Positions 24,023-33,174 of a stretch of DNA of 41,548 bases are shown here, piece after piece; positions within the stretch are counted from its first letter, which is position 1, and each line of letters begins with the position of its first letter. This stretch comes from Salipiger sp. IMCC34102 (GTDB taxonomy: Bacteria > Pseudomonadota > Alphaproteobacteria > Rhodobacterales > Rhodobacteraceae): the NCBI RefSeq assembly GCF_004145405.1, contig NZ_SELQ01000013.1, positions 1-41,548 on the forward strand. The letters are read 5' to 3'. The notes beneath the pieces are model-generated. The model had not been told where the DNA came from and searched no databases. It saw only the letters and a program-made list of their open reading frames with translations. Both the position numbers and the translations under genes were made by a program.

Positions 24023-25180
24023 TCACCCCGCCCGCCCGTCGACCATCACATCCAGTGCCAACTCGGCTGCGCCCCGGGTAAGGCGGATGTAGTGATCATC
24101 GCAGGCAGCAAACCGGATCTGCGAAGAAAGGGCGGGAGGCGTCCGAAGGGCCAGCGACTCGCGGATGCCGGTGATCACGTGATCGCCCAGCCGGGCGATA
24201 CGCCCTCCCACTGCGATAACATCGGGAGCGAGCCCGGTCACGAGGCCAGTCATCGCCTCACCAAGGTTTCGCCCCGCTTCGCGGAGCGCCATGATGGCTT
24301 GGGTGTCGCCGTCTTGCACGAGACGTTCCATGTGCTCCACGGTACTGATCGGGCGCTCGGGTCGGGCGAACTGGCGCATGAGGGCCGGATTGGCGGCGAT
24401 GCCGGCGACGCAGCCGCGGTTGCCGCAGATGCATGGGGTCTCGCCGGCGGCGGCCACCGGGATATGCCCGATCTCGCCCGCCCAGCCAGCGAGGCCGCGA
24501 TGCAGGCCACCGGGCAGCGCCAGTCCTGCGCCAATCCCGGTTTGCACGAGGATAAAGAGTAGCGAAACGCAGGGGTCGAACTCCATGCGCATGCCGAGCG
24601 CCATAAGGTTGGCATCATTCTCGATAACCACGTTCATGCCAAAGCGTGCGCCGAGGTCGGCAGGCAGCACACCGACACGGGACCAGGGTACCGTGCGGGT
24701 CATGCCTGAAACGGGGCCGGGCACGGCAATCACGATGGTGCGTACGAGAACGCGAGGCACGCCGGAGGTTTCCGTCATTCGGCCGAGCATGTTGTCGAGT
24801 TCCGCCACCGTCTGCTCGGCGGTAAGATCTCCCTGCATCCGCCGCTCTTCAGAGATAGCGATGCGTCCGTCGAGCGTGCAGAGTGCGCAGCCGATGACAT
24901 CTGCATCGAAGCGGGCGACGAGTACCAACGCCGCTTTCGGGTTGATGCGGTAAAGCACCTTGGGGCGGCCGCGATCACCCCGTGCTTCCTGCGCTTCCTG
25001 GATCCAACCTTCGTGGATCAAGTTGGCAAGTTTGGCGGCCACGGTGTTGCGCGACCAGCCGGTCAGGTCGGCCAAGTTCCCGCGGCTGCGCGGACCGTGA
25101 CGGAGGCCCTGAACAAGCAGAGCCTCGTCTCGTCCCGAAAGCTCCGGAGGGCGCCCGGTCATCGCCTCTACCACATTCAC
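24023..25180 (-). CDS. ROK-family transcriptional regulator
   Basis: This is a 385-aa repressor. The N-terminal winged HTH is GLRHGPRSRGNLADLTGWSR then NTVAAKLANLIHEGWI (about 25-60). The ROK sugar-kinase-like domain follows, with a VIENDANLMALG motif, a GTGIGAG-like glycine segment (VQTGIGAGLAL) and a zinc motif CICGNRGC. It is divergent from the sugar ABC operon and most likely represses it until the sugar binds. The twin TCAA..TTGA palindromes at 25193-25223 are the candidate operator. An in-frame ATG at 25162 is an alternative start. Confidence 0.9.
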   Translation of the reverse strand: MNVVEAMTGRPPELSGRDEALLVQGLRHGPRSRGNLADLTGWSRNTVAAKLANLIHEGWIQEAQEARGDRGRPKVLYRINPKAALVLVARFDADVIGCALCTLDGRIAISEERRMQGDLTAEQTVAELDNMLGRMTETSGVPRVLVRTIVIAVPGPVSGMTRTVPWSRVGVLPADLGARFGMNVVIENDANLMALGMRMEFDPCVSLLFILVQTGIGAGLALPGGLHRGLAGWAGEIGHIPVAAAGETPCICGNRGCVAGIAANPALMRQFARPERPISTVEHMERLVQDGDTQAIMALREAGRNLGEAMTGLVTGLAPDVIAVGGRIARLGDHVITGIRESLALRTPPALSSQIRFAACDDHYIRLTRGAAELALDVMVDGRAG

Positions 25181-25192
25181 ATTCCATTTTTA

Positions 25193-25223
25193 TCAAAATT
25201 GACATTATTTAATTCAATATTGA
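25193..25223. promoter_or_regulatory. Twin palindromes (probable ROK operator)
   Basis: TCAAAATTGA (25193-25202) and TCAATATTGA (25214-25223) have centres 21 bases apart, two helical turns, in the divergent region between the ROK gene and the ABC operon. A TTGACA (25199-25204) and a TTGACG (25220-25225) overlap them, so bound repressor would block -35 elements. No clean -10 was seen. Confidence 0.55.
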
Positions 25224-25297
25224 CGGTTCCATGTCAACCGCTGCTAAGCTGAATGGGTCGAGATGAGCACTTGGACGGTTGATGAGGAGACCAGACC

Positions 25298-26611
25298 ATG
25301 ACGAAACATCCCACCCGCATTTTTTCCACCAGTATCATGCTGGCCGCACTCGGTACCGCAGCCAGCGCGCAAGATGGCACCGCCGCCTTCGATGCTGCCG
25401 TTGCCGAAGCGCAGCGCATCGCAGAGGGGAAAGGGCTGTCGGGCTACATCGAGTTCATCGGCCAGAACAGCGGCGCCGAGGGCGAGACGCTGCAGCAAGT
25501 CTATGAAGCGTTCACAGAGGGCACTGGCATCGAGGTGCGCTACACCGGTACGCCAGACTCTCCTGCGATCATTCAGTCGCGCATGCAGGCCGGCAATCCG
25601 CCAGACGTCGCCGACATGCAGCTTGGCATCGCACGCGACTACGCGGCGCACGGCGCCCTGCAGGACATCGGCGGCGCATTCGGCGATACGATGACCGAGA
25701 ACTTCGGGCAGGCGTTGCTCGAAACGGCCACTTTCGACGGCACGCTTGTGGGAGTGTTCCAGGGGCTTAACCCCTTCATGGTTTGGTATAATCCGCAGGC
25801 TTACGGGGGCCCCGAAGCACCGACCGAGTGGCAGGCGCTCGTTGACTACACCATGGCCGAGGCCGAAGCTGGCAACACGGCTTGGTGCGCGGCGCAGGGC
25901 GCGGGGCCGTCGAGCGGCTTCCCCGGCGCGCAGATGGTCGATAACCTCTTCCTCAAGAAGTGGGGCCCCGAGCTATACCAGCAATGGGGCAATGGCGAGC
26001 TTGCCTGGACGAGCGACGAAGTCCGCTGGGCCTTCGAGGAATTCCTGACCGTCATTGCGGCGCAGGGCCATGTGCAGGGCGGGCCGATCGGTGCGCTCTC
26101 CAGCTCGATCGCCACCGGCTACAACGGCCTCGTGGCCGACCCGGCCAACTGCGATCTGGTGATGTGGGGCGCCTGGACGCCTGGTCTTCTGGGTGACGCC
26201 GCCCAGCCGGGCGAGAACGTCGACTTCTTCCGCGTGCCTGCCAGCGATGCGGCCTATGTCGATGCCGAGCTTTTCCAGTCGGCTCTCGCGGTGGCCTTCA
26301 ACGACCGACCCGAGACGATGGCCTTCCTTGAATATATGGCCTCGACCCCGGCGCAGACCTATCTCGCCTCGCTCAACCGCTGGCCGGTGGCCAATCAGAA
26401 CGTGCCGGCGGACACCTATCCAAGTGAGCTTCTGCAGCGGATCGCCGAGCAGTTCCTGGCTGAAGGCGCAGTCAACTTCACCGCCGGACCGAACCTTCTG
26501 GCCGATGCCGAGACGAGCGCCGCCTACAACAAGGGCATCGTGAGCGTCCTGCAATCGCCCGACAATCTGGACCAGGTCCTTCAGACCATCGAGGCGACGA
26601 CGGCCGAGTAA
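25298..26611 (+). CDS. Carbohydrate ABC transporter substrate-binding protein
   Basis: This 437-aa periplasmic protein has a Sec signal peptide (SIMLAALGTAASA, cleavage likely before QDG near residue 25) and the family 1 extracellular solute-binding fold (LQQVYEAFTEGTGIEVRYTG; LVGVFQGLNPFMVWYNPQAY). It captures a sugar, oligosaccharide or polyol for the two permeases that follow. GAGGAG precedes the ATG. It is the first and longest gene of the operon under probable ROK control. Confidence 0.93.
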   Translation: MTKHPTRIFSTSIMLAALGTAASAQDGTAAFDAAVAEAQRIAEGKGLSGYIEFIGQNSGAEGETLQQVYEAFTEGTGIEVRYTGTPDSPAIIQSRMQAGNPPDVADMQLGIARDYAAHGALQDIGGAFGDTMTENFGQALLETATFDGTLVGVFQGLNPFMVWYNPQAYGGPEAPTEWQALVDYTMAEAEAGNTAWCAAQGAGPSSGFPGAQMVDNLFLKKWGPELYQQWGNGELAWTSDEVRWAFEEFLTVIAAQGHVQGGPIGALSSSIATGYNGLVADPANCDLVMWGAWTPGLLGDAAQPGENVDFFRVPASDAAYVDAELFQSALAVAFNDRPETMAFLEYMASTPAQTYLASLNRWPVANQNVPADTYPSELLQRIAEQFLAEGAVNFTAGPNLLADAETSAAYNKGIVSVLQSPDNLDQVLQTIEATTAE

Positions 26612-26643
26612 GGCCGTCCGTATACCAGACCCGGGGGCCGCCA

Positions 26644-27621
26644 ATGACTGATACCCTGACTTTCGTTCCGCTAATGATTGTGCTTGGCGCGATCGGGGTG
26701 CCGGCGGCCGTGTTTGCGGCCCTTGGCGCGGGCGAGCGTGCCCTGACCCTTTTTTCTGGGGGTGCAGGGCGGCGCGCCCGACCCTGGGTCTGGCTGTTTC
26801 TGCCGCTGATCCTCGTGATCCTGATCCTCATCTACCCGGTGATCGTGACGATCTTCACTTCGTTTCAGGACGCCCGCGCTGAAAACTGGATCGGTTGGCA
26901 GAACTACGCATGGGCCTTTTCGGGCCAGATGCTCGACATCGTCGGTAACAACATTCTGTGGCTCGTGGCTTTTCCCCTGATCACGCTGGTGCTGGCGCTG
27001 GCCAGTGCCACGCTTTTCGACAAGGTGCGCTATGAGCCACTGGCGATGACCATCGTCATCTTGCCGACGGCGATCTCCTTTACCGCAGGTTCGGTGATCT
27101 GGACGCAGATGTATTCTTTTCAGCCTTCCGGCAGTCCGCAGATCGGCACGCTCAACGCCATCCGCGCGCTTTTCGGGGCCGATCCGCTCCCTTGGCTTAT
27201 CCAGCCGGTGGTCAACAACTTCGCACTGATCTTCGTGGCCGTCTGGCTGCAGCTCGGAATCGCGACGCTGATCCTCTCGTCGGCCATCAAGAACGTGGGC
27301 AGCGAGATGCTCGAGGCGGCGCGGCTGGACGGGGCGGGCGAGTGGCTGATCTTCCGCGCGATGATCCTGCCCAACATCCTGCCTTCGGTACTGGTCGTGC
27401 TGACGACGATGATCATCGCCGCGCTCAAGGTCTTCGACATCGTCTACGTGATGACCAACGGCAATTTCGGCACAGACGTGATCGCCAACCGGCTTTATTA
27501 CGAGCTCTTCGCGGCCAACAATCTCGGTCATGCCAGCGCCATCGCGGTGATCCTGCTTTTCACGGCTCTGCCCGTTGCCCTCATCAACATCTTCCAATTC
27601 CGCTCGGAGGCCCGCTCGTGA
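26644..27621 (+). CDS. Sugar ABC transporter permease (MalF/UgpA type)
   Basis: This 325-aa protein has about seven to eight membrane helices. After an extra N-terminal helix (FVPLMIVLGAIGVPAAVFAA) it has the usual WLFLPLILVILILIYPVIVT segment. The EAA loop that docks to the ATPase reads EMLEAARLDGAGEWLIFRAM then ILPNILPS. Its stop overlaps the GTG start of the second permease, so the two are translationally coupled. Only a weak ribosome site (GGGGG) precedes the ATG. Confidence 0.92.
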   Translation: MTDTLTFVPLMIVLGAIGVPAAVFAALGAGERALTLFSGGAGRRARPWVWLFLPLILVILILIYPVIVTIFTSFQDARAENWIGWQNYAWAFSGQMLDIVGNNILWLVAFPLITLVLALASATLFDKVRYEPLAMTIVILPTAISFTAGSVIWTQMYSFQPSGSPQIGTLNAIRALFGADPLPWLIQPVVNNFALIFVAVWLQLGIATLILSSAIKNVGSEMLEAARLDGAGEWLIFRAMILPNILPSVLVVLTTMIIAALKVFDIVYVMTNGNFGTDVIANRLYYELFAANNLGHASAIAVILLFTALPVALINIFQFRSEARS

Positions 27622-28517
27622 CCGGCGCCCCCGATCCCGCCATCACCCCCCGCACGTTCTCGTCCGGCGCCCGCAAAGGCCGCCGGAGGCGTCTGCCCGG
27701 AACGCTGGTGCATGTCGTGGTATTGCTCTTCATCGTCGGATGGGTCGTGCCGATCTTGGCGCTCTTCCTGTCGTCGATCCGGACGCAGGCCGACACGGCG
27801 AGCTCGGGCTGGTGGATGGCACTGGTGCGCCCCGATCTCAGCTTGCAGAACTACGCCCTCGCGCTTGACCAACTGAACATCGCCGGCAGCCTCGGGACTT
27901 CGCTGGCCATCGCCATCCCGACCACGGTGCTAACAGTGCTGCTCTCTGTCATCGGCGCCTATGCGTTGGTGCGGATGCGCTTTGCCGGACGCACGGCACT
28001 ATCGCTACTGCTCGTCTCCCTGCTTGTGACACCACCGCAGATCACGCTGGTGCCGCTCTTACGCCTTTACAACCAAGTGGGTCTGTCGGGCAGCATTCCC
28101 GGTATTTGGCTCTATCAGGTCGGCTTCACGCTGCCGTTCGGGGTGTTCCTGCTGCGTGGCTTCATCGCCTCGATCCCCAAGGATCTTTACGAGAGCGCCA
28201 ATCTCGACGGGGCCTCGGAGCTGCGGACCTTCTGGTCAATCGTGCTACCTCTGTCGCGCCCGATCATGGCCTCGCTGGGGATCATGGCCTTTCTCTGGTC
28301 GTGGAACGATCTGCTCATTCCGCTGCTGTTCCTCGGCGGCTCGGGCGTCTCGCCTCCCATCACGGTCAACCTCGCCGGCCTTGTCGCGCAGACGACTCAA
28401 GGACAGGGCCCGCTCATGGCCGCCACCTTCCTGTCGGTGATCGTGCCGCTGATGCTGATCATCTCGATGCAGCGCTACTTCGTGCGCGGCATCCTCGGCG
28501 GCGCGGTGAAGGGATGA
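27618..28517 (+). CDS. Sugar ABC transporter permease (MalG/UgpE type)
   Basis: This 299-aa partner permease begins at GTG 27618, seven bases after GGAGG (27606-27610) and overlapping the previous stop (GTGA). About six membrane helices are visible, with the EAA loop DLYESANLDGASELRTFWSI then VLPLSRP. With the upstream permease and the ATPase it forms the translocation channel. In the longer open frame its N-terminal part is preceded by out-of-frame sequence, so the GTG start matters. Confidence 0.92.
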   Translation: MTGAPDPAITPRTFSSGARKGRRRRLPGTLVHVVVLLFIVGWVVPILALFLSSIRTQADTASSGWWMALVRPDLSLQNYALALDQLNIAGSLGTSLAIAIPTTVLTVLLSVIGAYALVRMRFAGRTALSLLLVSLLVTPPQITLVPLLRLYNQVGLSGSIPGIWLYQVGFTLPFGVFLLRGFIASIPKDLYESANLDGASELRTFWSIVLPLSRPIMASLGIMAFLWSWNDLLIPLLFLGGSGVSPPITVNLAGLVAQTTQGQGPLMAATFLSVIVPLMLIISMQRYFVRGILGGAVKG

Positions 28518-28557
28518 GGGGCATGGGCCAGACCACAACAGTCGAAGGAGAGCTCTC

Positions 28558-29619
28558 GTGACGGGCGTGTCCATCCGCAAGGCAGAGAAGAGCTACGGCG
28601 AAATCGCCGTGATTCATGGGGTCTCGGTGGAGATCGAGGAGGGCGAATTCGTTGTGCTCGTTGGCCCCTCGGGCTGCGGCAAGTCGACCCTTTTACGCAT
28701 GATCGCGGGGCTGGAGGAGATAAGCGGCGGTGAAATCGCCATCGGCGAGCGCGTGGTCAACGATGTCGAGGCAAAGCACCGCGACATCGCGATGGTCTTT
28801 CAAAGCTACGCGCTCTACCCGCACATGACGGTGCGCGACAACATGGCCTTCTCGCTGAAGCTGAAAGGCATGGACAAGGCCGAGCGCGAGACGCGCATCG
28901 GCCGCGCCGCCGATATCCTCGGACTGGAGCCGTTGCTGGGCCGCTATCCCCGCCAGCTCTCCGGCGGGCAGCGCCAGCGCGTCGCCATGGGGCGGGCCAT
29001 CGTGCGCGACCCGCAGGTCTTTCTCTTCGACGAGCCGCTCTCGAACCTCGACGCCAAGCTGCGCGTCGAGATGCGCAGCGAGATCAAGCAGCTCCAGCAC
29101 CGGCTGAAGACGACGACGATCTACGTCACCCACGACCAGGTCGAGGCGATGACGATGGCCGACAAGATCGTCGTGATGCGCGCCGGCCGGGTCGAGCAAT
29201 GCGACACGCCGCTGGGGCTATACGATAACCCGGCCAATACCTTCGTCGCCGCCTTCATCGGCTCGCCGTCGATGAACTTCGTCGAGGGCAAGGTGGAGGG
29301 CGATGCCGTCGTCGCCGAAGATGGCATCCGCCTGCCGCTGCCGGCCGGCCAGGGCGCCGCCCTTGCCGGCCAGCGCGTCACCTACGGCTTTCGCCCTGAG
29401 CATATGGAGCTGGCGCCCAAGGGCGGCATCCCCTGCGAGATCGAGCTGATCGAGCCCACCGGCTCGGAGACGATGGTCTCGCTGCGGATGGGACAGGCGG
29501 CGGTCGCCGGCGTGTTCCGCGAGCGCATCGCCGGCCCCGAGGGCAGCACGCTCGGCATCCGCCCCGATGCCGCCCGCATCCATCTCTTCGATCCCCGGAC
29601 GGGCCAGCGGCTCGCCTGA
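28558..29619 (+). CDS. Sugar ABC transporter ATPase (UgpC/MsmK type)
   Basis: This 353-aa protein energises the importer. Walker A is GPSGCGKST (36-44), the Q-loop Gln is at 82, the signature is LSGGQRQR (134-141), Walker B is VFLFDEP (154-160) and the switch His is 191. A C-terminal TOBE/OB region (residues about 240-350; TYGFRPEHMEL) marks the carbohydrate CUT1 type. GTG 28558 follows GAAGGAG. It lies 40 bases after the second permease in the same operon. Confidence 0.95.
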   Translation: MTGVSIRKAEKSYGEIAVIHGVSVEIEEGEFVVLVGPSGCGKSTLLRMIAGLEEISGGEIAIGERVVNDVEAKHRDIAMVFQSYALYPHMTVRDNMAFSLKLKGMDKAERETRIGRAADILGLEPLLGRYPRQLSGGQRQRVAMGRAIVRDPQVFLFDEPLSNLDAKLRVEMRSEIKQLQHRLKTTTIYVTHDQVEAMTMADKIVVMRAGRVEQCDTPLGLYDNPANTFVAAFIGSPSMNFVEGKVEGDAVVAEDGIRLPLPAGQGAALAGQRVTYGFRPEHMELAPKGGIPCEIELIEPTGSETMVSLRMGQAAVAGVFRERIAGPEGSTLGIRPDAARIHLFDPRTGQRLA

Positions 29620-29654
29620 GCCCGCCCGCCCCATTCCCCCAGAAGGTGACCCCC

Positions 29655-30428
29655 ATGATTCCGAACAACGACCTGTCGTTCCAGATGTTCTCCTCCCGCG
29701 AGGCGGAGACGATGGAGGAGCAGCTCTCGCTCCTTGCCGAGTTGGGCTATACCGACGTCCAGCCCTTCTTCTTCGGCCCGCCGGAGAGCATGGATGCGGT
29801 GCGCGACGACGCTGCGGAAATGAAGCGCCACGGGCTGACGGCCAAGAGCGGGCATTTCACCTTCGACATCTTCGAGAGACATCCCGATCTGGTGGAGGAG
29901 ATCGCCAAAGCCTACGGCATGTGGCTGGTGGTGCTGCCCTACATCGATCCCGAGGATCGGCCGAGTGACGCGGATGGCTGGAAGGCCATCGGCGCCAAGC
30001 TGGCCCGGTTCACCGAGGAGATGACCGCCCGCGGCCTGACCTTCGCCTACCATAACCACGAGTTCGAGATGGTCCCGCTCGCGGACGGCTCCTACCCGAT
30101 TGACCACCTCCTCGGCGAGAGGGTGCCCTTCGAGCCTGACCTTGCCTGGATGGTTGCCGGCGGGGCTGAACCGCTCGCCTGGCTGAAGAAATATGCCGGC
30201 CGCATCCCGGCGGTGCATGTGAAGGACAAGGCCGCCGAGGGCGAGAACGCCGACCAGATGGGCTTCGCCGACCTCGGCCACGGCGTGCTCGATTGGCAGA
30301 CCCTCTGGGATGCCTCCATCGAAGCCGGCGCCGAATTGATGGTGGTGGAGCATGACATGCCCGGCGACTGGCGCCGTTTCGCCCGCCGCAGCATCGAGAG
30401 CCTGCGCCGCATCGGCGGCGCCGGCTGA
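29655..30428 (+). CDS. Sugar phosphate isomerase/epimerase (AP endonuclease-like TIM barrel)
   Basis: This 257-aa TIM-barrel protein of the xylose-isomerase-like family has GLTFAYHNHEFEM (metal-binding His/Glu region), PAVHVKDKAAEG and a terminal EAGAELMVVEHD strand with the Glu ligand. Members epimerise or isomerise sugars, inosose or keto-sugars using a divalent metal, and some cleave 3-keto-glycosides. ATG 29655 (MIPNNDLSFQ) follows GAAGG; an upstream GTG at 29646 is less likely. With the adjoining GMC oxidoreductase it suggests oxidation of the imported sugar followed by isomerisation or lyase chemistry. Confidence 0.87.
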   Translation: MIPNNDLSFQMFSSREAETMEEQLSLLAELGYTDVQPFFFGPPESMDAVRDDAAEMKRHGLTAKSGHFTFDIFERHPDLVEEIAKAYGMWLVVLPYIDPEDRPSDADGWKAIGAKLARFTEEMTARGLTFAYHNHEFEMVPLADGSYPIDHLLGERVPFEPDLAWMVAGGAEPLAWLKKYAGRIPAVHVKDKAAEGENADQMGFADLGHGVLDWQTLWDASIEAGAELMVVEHDMPGDWRRFARRSIESLRRIGGAG

Positions 30429-30455
30429 CCTTCCTCCAGACGAACTGAGACTGAC

Positions 30456-32099
30456 ATGAACGACCCCGCCTACGATGCCATCGTCATCGGCTCCGGCCCC
30501 TCGGGCTCCTTCGCGGCGAAGGAACTGACAGAGCAGGGACTAAAGGTGCTGATACTTGAAGCTGGCCCGAAGGTCGGCCCCGAGCATTTCGACCCCGCTC
30601 GCAAGCCCGCCAAGCCCGCCGCGATCAATATCGCCGAGCGGGCGATGGCGACGCTGAAGGGGCAGGGGGCGCAATCGCTCGCGCCCTTCTTTCGCGGCCT
30701 GTTCAGCCAGTTCTATGTCAACGACCGCGAGCATCCCTACACTACGCCGAAGGACGCGCCCTACATCTGGATCAGGGGCCGTCAGGCCGGGGGGCGCTCT
30801 CACACCTTCGGGCGCGTCCTCCTGCGTTGGAGCGATGACGACTTCCGCGCGCACAGCCTGACGGGCACGGGCGTGGACTGGCCGATCGGCTATGACGACC
30901 TCGCGCCTTATTACGACGAGGTCGAAGGCTTCCTCGGCCTCTACGGCAACGCCGATGGCGTGGAATCGTTGCCAGACCCCATGGCGAAGTACCCCGCCCA
31001 TCTCTCCCCGGCGGAGGAGGCATTCAAGGCCAACCTCGAACGCCGTTTTCCTGCCCGCCACGCCGTCGCCTGGCGCGCTGTGGCGCCGACGCCGGACCGG
31101 ATTTTCCCGCCCCTGCGCGCCGCGCTGGAAACAGGCAACCTCACCATCCGCTACGACAGCATCGCCGCTCGCATCCTGACCGACGGCGCGCGGGCGACCG
31201 GAGTAGAGGTAATCGACCGCGAGAGTCGGACGCGAGAGATCTTGCGGGCGGATCAGATCCTCTGCGCCGCCTCGCCGATCGAAACGATCCGCCTGCTTTT
31301 CAACTCGGGTTGCGAGGACCATCCCGACGGGCTGGGCAATTCCTCCGGCCTGCTTGGGCGCTATTTCATGGACCAGCTTCCCATGCTCGGCCTCGGCGCC
31401 TTTCCCGAGGTGCCGGGCTGGGCCGAGGTCGCGGGGTTCCCCGAAGACCCGTTCTACGACCCGTCGGGCGGCATCTTCATTCCGCGCTTCGATCGGGCCT
31501 CGCCGGATCGCGGCGAATTTTCCTTCCAGGGCGCCATTGGCCGCAGCCCGGTGCCCGACGGTGACCCCTCGGCACTGCTGTTCTTCGGCTTCGGTCAGAT
31601 GCAGCCCAGTTTTGACAACCGTGTCACGCTCGCTCCCCGCAAAAAGGACCACTGGGGCCTACCCGCGCCGCATATCATCTGCAAGATCCGGGACGCCGAC
31701 CACGCGCTGCTCGCCAAGCAGGAAGAGGCTTTTCTTTCCACCATCAACAGCGCCGGCGGTATAGTCGAATTCCTCGGCTCGCCTCATGGTATCCGTGAAT
31801 GGGGTCGGGGCGCCTACCCGGGCGAGAAGAAGTTGATGCGTTTTCTCTTCAAGCGCTTCTTTCACCGCGTCATGGTTATGGGTGCCGGCATACACGAATG
31901 CGGCGGCGCCCGTATGGGGAGCGATCCGACGGCTAGCGTAACGGACGATCACGGCCGCCTTTGGGATGTGCCGAACATCTCCCTCGTCGATGCCAGCACC
32001 TTCGCCGGCAGCGGCGTTTCAGGCACGACGCTTACCATCATGGCACAGGCCGTCCGCTCCGCCCGATCCATAGCGCGTGGCTCCAATTGGCCGCAGTAA
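30456..32099 (+). CDS. GMC-family FAD oxidoreductase
   Basis: This 547-aa flavoprotein has an N-terminal FAD Rossmann motif, AIVIGSGPSGSFAAKELTEQ with GSGPSG at 12-17. The GMC C-terminal domain shows GIHECGGARMGSDP with the catalytic His region, and SLVDASTFAGSGVSGTTLTI. It resembles the glucose/gluconate/glucoside 3-dehydrogenase branch rather than choline oxidases. No Tat signal is visible, so it is likely cytoplasmic. It is the last gene of the operon (27 bases after the isomerase gene) and probably oxidises the imported sugar or glycoside. The electron acceptor is unknown. Confidence 0.9.
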   Translation: MNDPAYDAIVIGSGPSGSFAAKELTEQGLKVLILEAGPKVGPEHFDPARKPAKPAAINIAERAMATLKGQGAQSLAPFFRGLFSQFYVNDREHPYTTPKDAPYIWIRGRQAGGRSHTFGRVLLRWSDDDFRAHSLTGTGVDWPIGYDDLAPYYDEVEGFLGLYGNADGVESLPDPMAKYPAHLSPAEEAFKANLERRFPARHAVAWRAVAPTPDRIFPPLRAALETGNLTIRYDSIAARILTDGARATGVEVIDRESRTREILRADQILCAASPIETIRLLFNSGCEDHPDGLGNSSGLLGRYFMDQLPMLGLGAFPEVPGWAEVAGFPEDPFYDPSGGIFIPRFDRASPDRGEFSFQGAIGRSPVPDGDPSALLFFGFGQMQPSFDNRVTLAPRKKDHWGLPAPHIICKIRDADHALLAKQEEAFLSTINSAGGIVEFLGSPHGIREWGRGAYPGEKKLMRFLFKRFFHRVMVMGAGIHECGGARMGSDPTASVTDDHGRLWDVPNISLVDASTFAGSGVSGTTLTIMAQAVRSARSIARGSNWPQ

Positions 32100-32736
32100 G
32101 CGGCGACGGGGTAGGCCCTGCCTGCGCAAGACGCGGCTTGGCACCACGAGGCCGATGAAGAGAATCCCCCCGTCCGGGCGAGGATCGTCACGCCGCGGCT
32201 GGCGGTGAAAGCGGTCTCTTGATGCCCCGGCACCACGGGGGGCCTAGCTCATGGCGCAGGCGCTCGGCCGCGCGGAGGGCCTGCGCCACGGCCATCCTGT
32301 AGGGCAGAACGGCGACCTCTCCCCCGCCGAAGCGGGAGGCGAAATTACTGCTCATCGAAGTCCAGGTTACCGTCTAACCAGCGATGCGCAGCCTGCGCGG
32401 TGGGCAAAAGTGTCGTCGATACGCTTGCCACTTGTGCCCGTTTCCCTTGGTGCGCATTGGAAAGGCTCTAGCCTCCGCCTCAGACGTTCCTCATCGGGTG
32501 ACACCGGCCGAACCGACCCTCTCGGAACAGATCTTGGCCGTGACTGTGAGATCGCTTTCCGCGGCGGCCATTCGTCTAGAGTGCAGCGAAGGCCCGTTTC
32601 GTCCGCATAGCTGACCTTGGGCACCTGAAAATACTGCGTCATGCATGAATGACTGGTTTGGGGGAGCTGCGTTGCAACGTCGGGGCTGGTGATGAATGGC
32701 CGCTTAGGGCCAGCCGCTACAGCCGGCCCGTCCGGT
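32100..32736. other. Gene-poor junction after the sugar operon
   Basis: No well-supported gene is present. A small minus-strand frame 32355-32188 encodes 55 residues (MSSNFASRFGGGEVAVLPYR, then MAVAQALRAAERLRHEL) with protein-like composition but no ribosome site or known family. The rest contains degenerate GTCCGCATAGCTGACCTTGG-type intergenic text. Confidence 0.45.
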
Positions 32737-32883
32737 TCAGATTTCCACCGCCTCGGCGATCGCAAGGGCATCTTCGAGCTCGACACCGAGGTAACGCACA
32801 GTGCTGTCCATCTTCGTGTGGCCAAGGAGGAGTTGCACCGCCCGCAGGTTGCCGGTCTTTCGGTATATCTGCGCGACCTTCGT
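32737..32883 (-). pseudogene. 3' remnant of a tyrosine recombinase gene
   Basis: 49 codons including the stop encode TKVAQIYRKTGNLRAVQLLL then GHTKMDSTVRYLGVELEDAL and AIAEAVEI. This differs from the C-terminus of the intact integrase at 13637-14269 at only three residues, but many codons differ. It keeps the final catalytic His and Tyr but lacks everything before them. The break is abrupt at 32884, where unrelated sequence begins. It is thus a relic of an independently acquired related gene. Confidence 0.9.
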
Positions 32884-33040
32884 CCTCGACAATCGGCCGA
32901 CGCCAAATCATAGCACCGATCTGCGGCGAAAGTCAGCTTTGAGCCCAAACTACCCTCGCTGCTCATGGAAGCTTCGCAGTTGCAGCACGGACGGCTTCGA
33001 CGTGACCGGCCCTTACCTGCCGTTCACGTGGAGAGGCTGC

Positions 33041-33087
33041 GCTGCGGTTCGTTTCCCCGAAGCGGACATTGATGCCCCCGCGCAGCG
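33041..33087. repeat. Dispersed intergenic repeat, copy 1
   Basis: This segment (containing TTTCCCCGAAGCGGACATTG and CCGCGCAGC) is closely similar and directly oriented to 34180-34226. The two copies flank the arginase-family gene. Related but more decayed GGTCCGCTT/AGCGGACCTT motifs occur near 40270 and 41310. It looks like a REP/MITE-like family or remnant. Confidence 0.55.
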
Positions 33088-33174
33088 TTGTCTCGGCGCT
33101 TGTGTCAGCTTCGCGGACAGAGCGGTCCGTTTTTTTCGAGTTGGTGTTGCTTCGGCGTTCGATTAATTAGCGCA

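Noticed and set aside
29382-31652. Large minus-strand frames opposite the ABC ATPase, isomerase and GMC genes
   Set aside because: Antisense shadows; no conserved domain, and the plus-strand operon is intact.
32188-32355. 55-residue minus-strand frame after the GMC gene
   Set aside because: Protein-like composition but no ribosome site or family; mentioned under the intergenic entry only.
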